Below, piece after piece: positions 19,327 to 28,372 of a DNA stretch of 40,260 nt. The stretch comes from Lactobacillus kitasatonis DSM 16761 = JCM 1039. Lineage in GTDB: Bacteria > Bacillota > Bacilli > Lactobacillales > Lactobacillaceae. The DNA is taken from NCBI RefSeq assembly GCF_000615285.1, contig NZ_BALU01000015.1, positions 1 through 40,260 of the forward strand, written 5' to 3'. The position numbers and the translations under genes are program-made. Position 1 is the first letter of the stretch; the number at the start of each line of letters is the position of its first letter. The notes beneath the pieces are model-generated. The model was not told the origin of the DNA. It did not search any database and was given only the letters and a program-made list of their open reading frames with translations.

Positions 19327-19365
19327 AAAAAAGCAAGCTCTAATAAATAGAAAACCTGCTTTTTT
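19327..19365 (-). terminator. Terminator between the M42 peptidase and ABC-F genes
   Basis: AAAAAAGCA (19327-19335) pairs with TGCTTTTTT (19357-19365) over a long loop, with a T-run on the minus strand. Confidence 0.65.
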
Positions 19366-19379
19366 AATTTTTATTAAGA

Positions 19380-20462
19380 TTAAAACTTTTTGAAACTGTC
19401 TAACTTTTCCTGGGTAATATCACGAATAATTGCAGTAGCTAAATCAACAGATGCCTTGAAGTCCTTGTAACTACTGAAGCAATATGGTGAGTGTTCATAA
19501 CGAACTGGAATACCAATAACGATCGTTGGTGCACCATTTTCGTAGTAAATTGCGGCACCGTCTTGGCCACCACCAGTTCTAACTGAACGAGTGTATGGAA
19601 TGTTGATCTTGTCAGCCAAGTCGCAAGCATATTGTTGGAACTTAGGGTTTGGCAAGAAAGTAGTATCCATATCGCGAAGCATTGGTCCACGCTTTAAACC
19701 GGTTTGTGAAAGCCAATCAGGAGTGAAGGTGTCATCTGCTGGACAGCTTTCAAGTACAATACATAGATCTGGCTTAACTTTTCTAGCGGTTACGTAAGCT
19801 CCGCGAAGACCTACTTCTTCTTGGCTAGACAAAGCGGCAACAACATCAAAGTTAGTTTCTTCACCCTTCAAGTTGTCCAAAACGTCAATCATCGCACCGG
19901 CACCAAAACGGTCGTCGAAGTCTTTACCAAAGAACAAACCAGATTTTTCGTGGTATTCGCATTTTACATCAACAAAGATTGGACAACCTGTGTCGATCTT
20001 GTAGTCCTTAATTGTTTCTTCACGGCTGCTTGAACCAACATCAATTGACATATCGGCAACGTCAGGCACGTTGTTTCTTTCAGCAACAGTCATAAAGTGT
20101 GGTGGCTTAGTTGCGACAACACCAGGGATGTATTCGCCATCACGGTTTCTAACCTTAACCTTCAAAGCGGGGATGTTGTATTTTACCCAGCCGCCGAGTG
20201 GAACAAACTTGATTAAACCATTTGGACGAACGGCCTGGGTGATGAAACCAACCGCATCTGAGTGGGCATCAAGTTGAATTACAGGACGGTTGCCCTTGTT
20301 TTCCTTCTTTGATGCATAAACATTGAGCATCCCGTCAGTTTCAATATTGGCTGTCTTTTCTGCATAGCTAGTAAAAAGTTTAACGAATTCTTCTTCAAAA
20401 CCAGATGTAGCGTTAGCATCTGAGAATTCTTTAAGCATTTCGATTTCTTGTGCTTTTTCCAT
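19380..20462 (-). CDS. M42-family metallo-aminopeptidase (glutamyl/deblocking type)
   Basis: The 360-residue protein is full length for M42 enzymes, dinuclear metal peptidases that trim N-terminal residues from peptides and form dodecamers. Visible metal and catalytic segments are QLDAHSDAVGF (first metal His-x-Asp), DDRFGAGAMIDVL (bridging Asp), SSQEEVGLRGA (catalytic Glu pair), a VLESCPADD Glu/Asp segment and RYEHSPYC (last His). The enzyme is cytoplasmic and presumably part of peptide utilisation. AGAAGGAG precedes the ATG. It is monocistronic. Confidence 0.93.
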   Translation of the reverse strand: MEKAQEIEMLKEFSDANATSGFEEEFVKLFTSYAEKTANIETDGMLNVYASKKENKGNRPVIQLDAHSDAVGFITQAVRPNGLIKFVPLGGWVKYNIPALKVKVRNRDGEYIPGVVATKPPHFMTVAERNNVPDVADMSIDVGSSSREETIKDYKIDTGCPIFVDVKCEYHEKSGLFFGKDFDDRFGAGAMIDVLDNLKGEETNFDVVAALSSQEEVGLRGAYVTARKVKPDLCIVLESCPADDTFTPDWLSQTGLKRGPMLRDMDTTFLPNPKFQQYACDLADKINIPYTRSVRTGGGQDGAAIYYENGAPTIVIGIPVRYEHSPYCFSSYKDFKASVDLATAIIRDITQEKLDSFKKF

Positions 20463-20553
20463 AATTTTCTCCTTCTGTAAGTCTTTACATCAAATTCTAT
20501 CATAGTTCTTTATCTTTATTTTTTGCTAAACTAGAATGAGGAGGTTTTACATC

Positions 20554-21753
20554 GTGAAAGAAAAACCTATTTGGAAGAAAAATCTATTCGTCTTATCGAT
20601 CGCGGTCTTCATTGCAGGGATCGCATTTTCAGAAATTATGCCTTTCTTGTCGTTATACATTAACACGTTAGGCAACTTCTCTCACCAACAACTTAACTTC
20701 TGGTCCGGGATCGTTTATTCTGGTACGTTCATTGTTTCAGCGGTTGTTTCTCCTTGGTGGGGCAAATTAGCTGATAAAAAAGGACGTAAACCAATGATTT
20801 TGCGGGCCGGAATTGGGATGTCCGTCGTTATCGCCTGCATGGGTTTAATCCAAAATGTTTGGCAATTGCTTTTGCTTAGAATGCTGCAAGGTGTATTTGC
20901 CGGCTTTATTTCTAACTCTAATGCCTTAGTTGCCACCGAAACGCCGAAGACAAATTCTGGACAAGCTCTAGGAACGATTGCTTCAGCGACCACTGCCGGT
21001 ACCTTGCTGGGACCACTTGTTGGTGGTGCTTTAACATCAATTTTTTCATACCACATTACCTTTATGATCACTGGCGGCTTGCTCTTATTATGCTCAATCT
21101 TAGTTCTATTCTTCGTTCATGAAGACGACTTTAAGCCAGTTACCGCGAAAAAATTGGACAAGGCCAGCGGCGTAATTAAGTCGCTTCGTTCGCCTCATCT
21201 GATCTTTGGTTTGCTATTAACCACTTTAATTATTCAAGCAGCTAATAACTCCATTAACCCAATCGTTTCACTATATGTCCGCCAATTACTTAACGGCCAT
21301 GACAACGTTGTCTTCATCTCTGGTGTTATCGCCGCCCTTCCTGGGATTGCTACTTTCCTAGTGGCCTCCCGCTTCGGTGCACTCGGTGATAAAATCGGTA
21401 CTCACAAAATCATCGTGGCTGGTTTTATTGCGGCATCAATTTTCTTCTTCCTGACCGCTTTTGTACGAAACACAGTTGAATTAGGAATTTTGCGCTTCTT
21501 AGTTGGTTTTTCTGACGCTTGTTTATTCCCACAAGTACAAACAATGTTAACCAAAAACTCACCTGCCGCCGTTACTGGCCGTATCTTTTCATGGAACCAG
21601 TCGGCTATGTACATCGGCAACATCGTAGGACCGCTACTTGGTTCATTCGTATCAGGGATGTTCAATTATAGCATGATCTTCATCGTCACCACGGTGATCG
21701 TATTGATCAATCTATTTTTGTTCAGAATCAACGTCATTCGCAATTTACAGTAA
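20554..21753 (+). CDS. MFS drug/metabolite exporter, 12 helices (DHA1 type)
   Basis: The 399-residue protein has 12 predicted helices. The loop 2-3 motif is GKLADKKGRKP, and the antiporter motif C in helix 5 is TAGTLLGPLVGGAL. This fits drug:H+ antiporters of the PmrA/MdtG class in the cytoplasmic membrane. The frame opens at an ATG at 20536, but that ATG overlaps the Shine-Dalgarno GAGGAGG; the true start is GTG at 20554, about nine bases further. It is divergent from the M42 peptidase gene. The substrate is unknown. Confidence 0.92.
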   Translation: MKEKPIWKKNLFVLSIAVFIAGIAFSEIMPFLSLYINTLGNFSHQQLNFWSGIVYSGTFIVSAVVSPWWGKLADKKGRKPMILRAGIGMSVVIACMGLIQNVWQLLLLRMLQGVFAGFISNSNALVATETPKTNSGQALGTIASATTAGTLLGPLVGGALTSIFSYHITFMITGGLLLLCSILVLFFVHEDDFKPVTAKKLDKASGVIKSLRSPHLIFGLLLTTLIIQAANNSINPIVSLYVRQLLNGHDNVVFISGVIAALPGIATFLVASRFGALGDKIGTHKIIVAGFIAASIFFFLTAFVRNTVELGILRFLVGFSDACLFPQVQTMLTKNSPAAVTGRIFSWNQSAMYIGNIVGPLLGSFVSGMFNYSMIFIVTTVIVLINLFLFRINVIRNLQ

Positions 21754-21757
21754 AAAT

Positions 21758-21785
21758 AAAAGCTTGAGAAAAATCTCAAGCTTTT
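21758..21785. terminator. Bidirectional terminator between convergent MFS genes
   Basis: AAAAGCTTGAGA and its exact inverse complement form a 12-bp stem with a 4-base loop and T-runs on both strands. Confidence 0.9.
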
Positions 21786-23254
21786 TATTCTGCCGCTTTT
21801 TTGGCTTCATGTCTGTTATAAATAAAGTTAACTACGTACGCACAAATCATTAAAAACAGTGCCACATACATAATTTCGATAATTCCTGAATGGAAAATTC
21901 TTCTCATGATTGGCAATAATGCAGTTGGCAAACTCTTAGCCGATTCCGCATCACTCAACTTGTTCATCATGGTCATCGTAATGCCGCGATGGCCGGCGAT
22001 TCCTCGAGCCAAAGCCAAGTTCATGATGACCCCATAAATGGCAGCCATCACAGTTTGAGCAAGAATTCGAATCAAGAAACTCAGTGACGTAGCCGGTGCC
22101 ATATCTTTTTCACTAGCGTCAATCTGCACCTTGATCTGCAAAATAACAAAGATCGAACCTACACCTAAACCAGATAAAGCTGCAATGATCATCAAGATTT
22201 GATATGGCGTGTTCATTGGCACCAAGATCAAGCCTAAAACGGTAATGACGATCAAAGTAAAATCGATAATGAGCAAACGATAATTGCTAAAATGACGCAA
22301 GAAATATGGCGCGCTTTGTGAACCGACAATATCGAAAATGGAGTTAGGGATCAAGGTCATCCCACCGATTAAAGCGGAGGTCCCTAAAATGGCCTGCGAC
22401 CACATTGGCAAATAAGTGTTAACTGAAATATAAGCACCCCATGCTAGGGCAAACAGGATAAAGTCGCCCACCAACGCTTTATTCATAAAAACACTCAACG
22501 GTACAACAGGACTATCTGCCTTGTTTTCCACAAAGATAAAGGCAACAAGTAAGGCAATTCCGATAATGACGAAAGCTGCAACCATGATACCACTAGCTAA
22601 ACCCAGCATCTGAATTCCAACTAAAAAGCAGGACAAGCCAGCGATCAAAGTGAAGGCACCCATTTTGTCAAAGTGTACTTTTTCCTTAGCCTTGTGCACA
22701 TCGCGATAAAAGACAAAACTCAAAATAATGGAAATCAGTCCTAATGGAACATTGATGTAGAAGACCCAGTGCCAAGAAAGGGCATCAACGATCCAGCCAC
22801 CAACAAGCGGTCCCGCAATACATGCCGCACTGAAGCTGGCCGCAATGTAGCTTAAAATAACCGTTCTTCTCTTAATATTCGGATAAATAAAACCGACAAT
22901 AACATAAGGCAGCGAGCCCATACCGCCGGCACCGACACCCATTAAAATTCTGGCAATTAAGAAGAAGTAAATATTTGGCGCTATCCCTTCAAGTAGAGAA
23001 CCAACAATAAAGAGGATAAGTGAAAGTTCAAAAGCAAATTTATTGCCCATTCTTTCACCTAATTTGCTCCAAATTGGTACTGAAACGGACATCCCCAGCA
23101 AGAAGCAGGCAACGATCCAGCCCATATATTGAATTCCGTGCAGATCAGAAACGATCGCAGGAATTGCCGTATTAATAATGGTAGCGTCTAGTCCTGACAT
23201 GATATTAGCCAAAAGTAAGGACCAAGTTACCATCGAAATTTGCTTTTTATTCAT
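21785..23254 (-). CDS. MFS multidrug exporter, 14 helices (DHA2 type)
   Basis: The 489-residue protein begins MNKKQISMVTW and has the DHA2 motif LDATIINTAIPAI in helix 1. The motif A region is WSKLGERMGNK, and motif C is AGPLVGGWIVDALSW. It belongs to the EmrB/QacA-like family of H+-coupled drug exporters. It is a clear paralogue of the gene at 33324-34790; both share GAGGMGSLPY, the WVFYIN motif, and GITMTMMNKLSDA near the C-terminus. No membrane-fusion partner gene is adjacent. It is divergent from the HAD phosphatase. Confidence 0.93.
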   Translation of the reverse strand: MNKKQISMVTWSLLLANIMSGLDATIINTAIPAIVSDLHGIQYMGWIVACFLLGMSVSVPIWSKLGERMGNKFAFELSLILFIVGSLLEGIAPNIYFFLIARILMGVGAGGMGSLPYVIVGFIYPNIKRRTVILSYIAASFSAACIAGPLVGGWIVDALSWHWVFYINVPLGLISIILSFVFYRDVHKAKEKVHFDKMGAFTLIAGLSCFLVGIQMLGLASGIMVAAFVIIGIALLVAFIFVENKADSPVVPLSVFMNKALVGDFILFALAWGAYISVNTYLPMWSQAILGTSALIGGMTLIPNSIFDIVGSQSAPYFLRHFSNYRLLIIDFTLIVITVLGLILVPMNTPYQILMIIAALSGLGVGSIFVILQIKVQIDASEKDMAPATSLSFLIRILAQTVMAAIYGVIMNLALARGIAGHRGITMTMMNKLSDAESAKSLPTALLPIMRRIFHSGIIEIMYVALFLMICAYVVNFIYNRHEAKKAAE

Positions 23255-23382
23255 TCAATCTCGCCCTTTTACTTAGAAACTTTTTAACTAGAACATTATG
23301 CAAGTTACCTTTATAATTGTCAAAATAGTAAACGGTTTCATGATAAAATATAAATACCTACTTTTTATAGGAGAGATTTTCT

Positions 23383-24174
23383 ATGATTAAATTAATCGCT
23401 GTCGATATGGACGGAACTTTTTTAAACTCACAAAGTAAATACAACGAAGTCAGATTCAAGGAGATTCATTCTAAACTTGATGAAAAAGGTATTCATTTTG
23501 TCGTAGCTAGTGGTAACCAATATTATCAATTAAAAGATTTTTTCACCGATTATGATGATATTGACTACGTAGCTGAAAATGGTGCACTTATCCGTAATCC
23601 AGAAAAGGTTTATGCAGTACACTCTTACCCTACTGAAGCTGTTAAAGCCATCGAAAAATTTTTATTAGATCAAGTACCCAATCTTAATTTCTTAGTCTGT
23701 GGTGAACAAGCAGCTTATGGCCTAGATATCTTGCCAGAAAAATACTTTAAGATGTCTAGCCATTACTATCATCATTTAGAAAAAATTAAGAGCTTTAGTG
23801 ATATTCACGATAAAATCCTAAAATTTGCAGTTCAATGTCCCGATGAAAAAACCGACTATTTTGTTCAATTATTCAAGGACAACTTGAGCCAATATAGCGG
23901 CGTTACAAGCAGCGGTCACGGAGACATCGACATCATCCAACCTGGCATTCACAAAGCTAACGGCTTAAAAGAATTGGGTGATATTTTATGCATTAAGTTA
24001 AGCGAAATGTGCGCATTCGGTGACGGTGGAAACGATCTAGAGATGCTCCGAGAAGTTGGCGATGGCGTCGCAATGAAGAACGCCGTTCCAGCCCTTCTTG
24101 AAGTGGCTAACCACGTGACTGACACTAACGATGAAGAAGGCGTTTTGAACTACATCGAAAAAAATATTCTTTAG
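23383..24174 (+). CDS. Cof-type HAD-family sugar-phosphate phosphatase
   Basis: The 263-residue protein has the HAD nucleophile motif DMDGTFLNS (Asp 8 and 10), motif II VASGN, and a C-terminal FGDGGNDLEML with the metal-binding Asp pair. A C2-type cap lies between. Members of this group dephosphorylate sugar phosphates, FMN or similar small molecules in the cytoplasm, and the substrate here cannot be assigned. AGGAGAG lies upstream of the ATG. It precedes the pyrR leader without an obvious terminator. Confidence 0.92.
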   Translation: MIKLIAVDMDGTFLNSQSKYNEVRFKEIHSKLDEKGIHFVVASGNQYYQLKDFFTDYDDIDYVAENGALIRNPEKVYAVHSYPTEAVKAIEKFLLDQVPNLNFLVCGEQAAYGLDILPEKYFKMSSHYYHHLEKIKSFSDIHDKILKFAVQCPDEKTDYFVQLFKDNLSQYSGVTSSGHGDIDIIQPGIHKANGLKELGDILCIKLSEMCAFGDGGNDLEMLREVGDGVAMKNAVPALLEVANHVTDTNDEEGVLNYIEKNIL

Positions 24175-24181
24175 AATCTGC

Positions 24182-24210
24182 TTGACAATATCCGCTTTTG
24201 CTAGTTTAAT
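24182..24210 (+). promoter_or_regulatory. Promoter of pyrR-pyrP
   Basis: TTGACA (24182-24187), a 17-bp spacer and TTTAAT (24205-24210) make a near-consensus sigma-A promoter about 160 bp before pyrR. Confidence 0.8.
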
Positions 24211-24237
24211 ATAAGAAAAATATAGTGATGACCTTTA

Positions 24238-24348
24238 AAGTTAGTCCTGTGAGGCTAAGAAGGAAATCTGCTTGAGCTAGTCTTTTTTGTGCTAGCAGAA
24301 ACAGAAAGACCATCTTGGACTCAGTGTCCTTGGTGGTCTTTTTCTTTT
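24238..24348 (+). promoter_or_regulatory. PyrR-binding loop and attenuator of pyrR-pyrP
   Basis: AGTCCTGTGAGGCT (24243-24256) matches the PyrR anti-antiterminator consensus ARUCCNGNGAGGYU. Downstream, AAAGACCA (24305-24312) pairs with TGGTCTTT (24334-24341), with an inner GGAC/GTCC stem, followed by T-rich sequence: this is the terminator. UMP-bound PyrR would stabilise the loop and allow termination; low UMP would favour read-through. Confidence 0.92.
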
Positions 24349-24372
24349 GGTCATCCAAGAAAGGAAAAATAT

Positions 24373-24903
24373 ATGGCAAAAGAAATTGTTGATGCAATTA
24401 GTATGAAACGTGCCTTAATGCGAATGACCTACGAAATTATCGAACGCAACAAGGGTACGGAAAATTTAGTTTTAATCGGTATTAAAACTAGAGGCCTTTA
24501 CTTAGCTCAAAGAATTGCTAAGAACCTTAAGAATCTTGAAGACGTTGATGTTCCGGTTGGAGCAATCGATGTTTCTCAATATCGTGATGACCTGCCAGAA
24601 AGCGAAAAGGAAAAGATGATTCATAGTCAACAACTCGACTTTGATATCACCGACAAAAACGTTGTTTTAGTCGACGACGTTTTGTTCACCGGTAGAACTA
24701 TTAGAGCTGCGCTTGATGCAATCATGGATCAAGGTCGTCCAGCTAAGATCAACTTGGCAGTTTTGACCGACCGTGGTCACCGTGAATTGCCAATTCGTCC
24801 TGACTTTATCGGTAAGAACATCCCTACCGCAATGGATGAGGAAGTTAAAGTATCAATGACCGAAGTCGATGATAAAGACGGCATTGATATCATGAACAAA
24901 TAG
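24373..24903 (+). CDS. pyrR: PyrR: pyrimidine operon attenuator and uracil phosphoribosyltransferase
   Basis: The 176-residue protein has the type I phosphoribosyltransferase PRPP loop [14 protein letters not shown] (about 97-110) and other PyrR landmarks ([24 protein letters not shown]). It binds UMP/UTP and the leader RNA to cause termination, and can make UMP from uracil and PRPP. The frame opens further upstream, but that part lies inside the attenuator. AAAGGA seven bases before the ATG at 24373 fixes the start. It leads a two-gene operon with the permease, with its own attenuator. Confidence 0.96.
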   Translation: MAKEIVDAISMKRALMRMTYEIIERNKGTENLVLIGIKTRGLYLAQRIAKNLKNLEDVDVPVGAIDVSQYRDDLPESEKEKMIHSQQLDFDITDKNVVLVDDVLFTGRTIRAALDAIMDQGRPAKINLAVLTDRGHRELPIRPDFIGKNIPTAMDEEVKVSMTEVDDKDGIDIMNK

Positions 24904-24913
24904 GAGTATTTCA

Positions 24914-26248
24914 ATGAGTGAAAAAGAAAAGTTTAGAAACCCGGACGCGATTTTAGACGTCTACGAAAAGCCTGAACTTGGTCAAGGTATCCTGCTCTCC
25001 TTGCAGCATATGTTTGCCATGTTCGGTTCTACCGTTTTGGTTCCAATCTTAATCGGAATCAACCCAAGTATCGCCCTGCTTTCATCAGGTGTCGGTACTT
25101 TAGTCCACATGATCTTGACCCACTTTAAGATCCCAGCATACTTAGGTTCAAGTTTTGCCTTCGCTGCGACTATGCAAGCATTGATGAAGATTGACGGCTA
25201 TCCTGCAGTTGCTCAAGGTGCGATTGCTTCTGGTTTAGTTTACGTAATCGTGGCTTTGATCATTACCAAGGTTGGTTCTGGTTGGGTTAACAAGGTTTTG
25301 CCACCAATCGTGGTTGGACCAATCATTATCGTTATCGGTTTGTCACTTGCTACTACTGCCGCAAACGACGCTATGATGAACCACCAAAAGTATGACTTAA
25401 CTTACTTCGGTGTTGCCATCTTCACTTTGGTAATGACTTTGATCTTCCAAATGTGCTTCAAGGGCTTCACTAGTTTGGTTTCCATCATGCTTGGGATTAT
25501 CTGTGGCTACGTTTTATCCTGCTTCTTGGGCATTGTTGATTTCTCAGGTGTTGAAAAAGCAGCCTGGTTCTCAATTCCAGCCCTTGACGTAATGGGTATC
25601 AGCTACCATTTCAAATGGTACCCAGCAGCCATTTTAGCCATGGCACCAATTGCCTTCGTTACGATGACTGAACACATGGGCCACATTATGGTGCTTAACT
25701 CATTGACTAAGCGTAACTTCTTTAAAGATCCTGGTCTTCACAGAACTATGATGGGTGACGGTATTTCAACGATTATCGCCGGTTTCATCGGTGGTCCTCC
25801 TACAACTTCATACGGTGAAAACATCGGTGTTCTTGCCATGACTAAGGTTCACTCAGTATGGGTACTTGCAGGTGCCGCAGTTTGTGCAATCATCTTCAGT
25901 TTTGTAGGTAAACTTGCAGCATTGATTGAATCAATTCCAATGCCAGTTATTGGTGGTATTTCATTCTTGCTCTTTGGTACCATTGCTTCAAATGGTTTGA
26001 AGATTTTAGTTGATGACCAAATCGACTTTGGCGAAAAACGTAACATGTTGATCGCTTCAGTTATCTTGGTTATCGGTATCGGTGGTGCCTACCTCCAATT
26101 GGGTAACTTCCAGTTAACTTCAGTTGCTCTTTCAACTATTATTGGTATGCTTTTGAACTGGTTATTACCTAAGAAGGCTGCCAGTGAAAAGGCACTTGAA
26201 GAAAAGAACAAGGCAAAGCAAAAGCAAGACGGTAAGATTTACCAATAG
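24914..26248 (+). CDS. pyrP: Uracil permease (NCS2/UraA family)
   Basis: The 444-residue membrane protein has about 14 hydrophobic segments. QHMFAMFGSTVLVP near the N-terminus and TEHMGH (Glu/His in helix 8) plus GGPPTTSYGENIGV (helix 10) are hallmarks of uracil:H+ symporters. It lies 10 bases after pyrR with its own GGAG, so it is co-transcribed and under PyrR attenuation. It imports uracil for salvage when UMP is low. Confidence 0.95.
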   Translation: MSEKEKFRNPDAILDVYEKPELGQGILLSLQHMFAMFGSTVLVPILIGINPSIALLSSGVGTLVHMILTHFKIPAYLGSSFAFAATMQALMKIDGYPAVAQGAIASGLVYVIVALIITKVGSGWVNKVLPPIVVGPIIIVIGLSLATTAANDAMMNHQKYDLTYFGVAIFTLVMTLIFQMCFKGFTSLVSIMLGIICGYVLSCFLGIVDFSGVEKAAWFSIPALDVMGISYHFKWYPAAILAMAPIAFVTMTEHMGHIMVLNSLTKRNFFKDPGLHRTMMGDGISTIIAGFIGGPPTTSYGENIGVLAMTKVHSVWVLAGAAVCAIIFSFVGKLAALIESIPMPVIGGISFLLFGTIASNGLKILVDDQIDFGEKRNMLIASVILVIGIGGAYLQLGNFQLTSVALSTIIGMLLNWLLPKKAASEKALEEKNKAKQKQDGKIYQ

Positions 26249-26271
26249 ATATAGAATTTAATTGAATAACC

Positions 26272-26306
26272 AAAAAATAAGAGTTCCGTTGGAACTCTTA
26301 TTTTTT
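26272..26306. terminator. Bidirectional terminator between pyrP and the aldo/keto reductase
   Basis: A perfect 16-bp palindromic stem (26272-26287 with 26291-26306) with a 3-base loop and A/T runs on both sides. It overlaps the stop codon of the converging reductase gene. Confidence 0.93.
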
Positions 26307-27141
26307 ATCTAAAACTCTCAGCAATTTCAGGATCCATTTCATCCTCTAAAATACTGTGACCTTGATCCAAGGTCTTGATCTTCTTCATATCGTCAGCATC
26401 TAATCCAAAATCAAAAACATCAAAGTTTTCTGCCAATCTCTTCTTATGAACTGACTTGGGAATTACCACATAGTTTCTTTGTAAAAACCATCTCAGCATA
26501 CCTTGCGCAGTAGTCTTATGATGCTTTTCAGCAATCTCTTCTAGAATTGAATTGGTAAAAATATGGTTGGCACCTTCCGCAAATGGTGCCCAGGCTTCAG
26601 GTTGTACACCCTCTTTTTCCATATACTTCTGTGACTTCCACTCTTGGTTCCAGACATTAGTTTCAATCTGGTTCACGGCTGGCTTCACGTCATTAAAAGT
26701 AATTAGATCGGCAAGGCGTTCGTTCCAAAAACTGCTGACACCAATCGCACGAATACGACCTTCCTTGTATAAACGTTCAAGTGCGCGCCAGGTGCCATAA
26801 TAATCATTGTAAGGCTTATGAATCAGATAAAGATCGATGTAGTCGAGTTGCAACTTCTTCATTGAATCATCAAAGGCCTTGAGAGTGTTGTCATAGCCAT
26901 AATCATCGACCCAGATTTTTGAAGTGACAAAGATGTCTTCACGTGGGACGTTGCTGTGCTTAATTGCATCCCCGACTGCCTGCTCATTGCCATAGATTTG
27001 TGCGGTATCAACTAAACGATAGCCGACCTCTAAACCATCTTCGACGACTTGTTGCGCTTGTTCAAGATCATCGATTTGATAGACTCCGAAGCCAAGGCGT
27101 GGCATTTTTACTCCATTGTTTAATGTGACGAAATTTTCCAT
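26305..27141 (-). CDS. Aldo/keto reductase (2,5-diketo-D-gluconate reductase-like)
   Basis: The 278-residue protein is a TIM-barrel NADPH oxidoreductase of the AKR5-like group. It shows GFGVYQI, YRLVDTAQIYGNEQAVG (catalytic Asp and Tyr, about 40-58), VTSKIW (Lys, about 77), DLYLIHKP (His, about 107) and VIPKSV near the C-terminus. AGAGGAAAA upstream gives the ribosome-binding site. It reduces carbonyl compounds; the natural substrate is not deducible. It is transcribed alone. Confidence 0.94.
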   Translation of the reverse strand: MENFVTLNNGVKMPRLGFGVYQIDDLEQAQQVVEDGLEVGYRLVDTAQIYGNEQAVGDAIKHSNVPREDIFVTSKIWVDDYGYDNTLKAFDDSMKKLQLDYIDLYLIHKPYNDYYGTWRALERLYKEGRIRAIGVSSFWNERLADLITFNDVKPAVNQIETNVWNQEWKSQKYMEKEGVQPEAWAPFAEGANHIFTNSILEEIAEKHHKTTAQGMLRWFLQRNYVVIPKSVHKKRLAENFDVFDFGLDADDMKKIKTLDQGHSILEDEMDPEIAESFR

Positions 27142-27384
27142 GTTGTTTTCCTCTGAAAGATAATTTTTTAATTATTTTAGCATCTATTTCCTGGGGAAAG
27201 AAACGATTTTGCTATCAAAACATAAATTAAACAAATATATGGTTAACTCACTCCCTAATCCAAAACGATTAGGGATTTTTTATTATTTCACAGCTTTTCC
27301 CATTCTATCGGCAATGTAATCACTTACACAAAAGTAGGCTAGACCAATAGTAATTAATTCAATACAGTTGCGTAATACTATGCT
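27142..27384. other. Intergenic region before the PTS operon with an orphan terminator
   Basis: CCCTAATC (27253-27260) pairs with GATTAGGG (27267-27274), and a T-run ends at 27281. This is a plus-strand terminator, but no plus-strand gene lies upstream of it. On the minus strand a frame without an ATG start runs from the PTS promoter to a TAA near 27287; its end reads ELITIGLAYFCVSDYIADRMGK. It may be the tail of a lost membrane protein gene. Confidence 0.4.
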
Positions 27385-27385
27385 T

Positions 27386-27413
27386 TTGCTAATTAGACCA
27401 ATTAGTGTATAAT
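27386..27413 (+). promoter_or_regulatory. Promoter of the mannose-class PTS operon with embedded palindrome
   Basis: TTGCTA (27386-27391), a 16-bp spacer and TATAAT (27408-27413). Within the spacer, CTAATT (27389-27394) and AATTAG (27400-27405) form an inverted repeat, a candidate repressor site. AAAGGAGAAG precedes the first gene. Confidence 0.65.
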
Positions 27414-27445
27414 GTCTATTTGTTACGTACAAAAGGAGAAGAAGA

Positions 27446-28362
27446 ATGGCGAATTTTTTACTTGTCAGTCATGGTAAATACGCTAAAGTAACTAAAGCCA
27501 GCGTTGAAATGATTGCCGGCGAACAAAAAAACGTCAAAGCAATCGCATTCAAACAAACCATGAACCAAGATGACTTACTTGAAAAGATTACCAAAGTAGC
27601 CAGCGAATTCGACGAAGCACCAACAATCCTCGTCGACATTGCAGGCGGTACACCAGCTAACACTGCCCAGCGTTATCAACAGAAGCATCCCGACGTTGCC
27701 GTTTACAGCGGTCTATCGATGCCGCTTCTGCTTGCATTAGTCATGGGTACACCAATCGACGAAGCGATTAAGCAAACGATCGATAATATGGCACCAGTTG
27801 GCTTGACCAAGAAGAAGGAAGAAAAACAAAAACCTAAGGTAGTTAAAAAGGAAGAAAAGCCTAACAAAAACGTGGCCTTGACTCCTCACACGATGCAAAA
27901 CGTGCGTATCGACGAACGGTTAATTCACGGTCAAGTTGCAACTATGTGGACCAACGCCTTGAAATTAACTCGCATCATGTTGTCGGTGATGACATCGTTA
28001 AAAACGACGTGCTCAAGACCGGTCTTAAGACTGCATGTCCACACGGCATTCACCTCAGCATTTTAACCGCTCACGGTGCAGCGCGTCGTATCAATTCAGG
28101 CAAATACGTTGGCCAAACCGTTTTATTACTGGTTAAGAACCCCGGCGTTCTTCGTCAACTGGTCAACTTCGACGTGAAACTACCTGAGATCAACGTTGGC
28201 AACATGTCAACCAAGCCTCACTCATGCCAAGTGGCCAAGAGTGTTGCAGTACTTGATAAAGATGTAGAAGACTTTGAATATTTGGATCAAAAGGGATGCC
28301 ACATCTACCATCAAATGGTACCTAGTGAACCTAAAGAAGATTTCATGGAAATGATTAAGTAA
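27446..28362 (+). pseudogene. manL: Mannose-family PTS EIIAB (one-base frameshift)
   Basis: Two overlapping frames form one 305-residue EIIAB if one G is restored at about 27979 (ATG-TTG to ATG-GTT, giving the normal RIMVVGDD). The EIIA domain has LLVSHG with the phospho-accepting His 9 and DIAGGTPANTA. A Lys/Glu-rich linker (about 121-142) leads to EIIB, which has RIDERLIHGQV (active His about 161). The protein would pass phosphate from HPr to incoming hexose (mannose/glucose). As read, EIIB is cut after about 25 residues, so the operon should be inactive unless this is a sequencing error. The downstream genes are intact, which favours an error or a recent mutation. Confidence 0.9.
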
Positions 28363-28372
28363 GGAGTAGAAA

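Noticed and set aside
20715-21071. Minus-strand frame of 118 codons opposite the MFS exporter
   Set aside because: Shadow frame: proline/alanine-rich antisense of membrane helices, with no start signal.
24289-24372. N-terminal extension of PyrR from an upstream ATG
   Set aside because: The region is the attenuator terminator; the proper ribosome-binding site and start are at 24360-24375.
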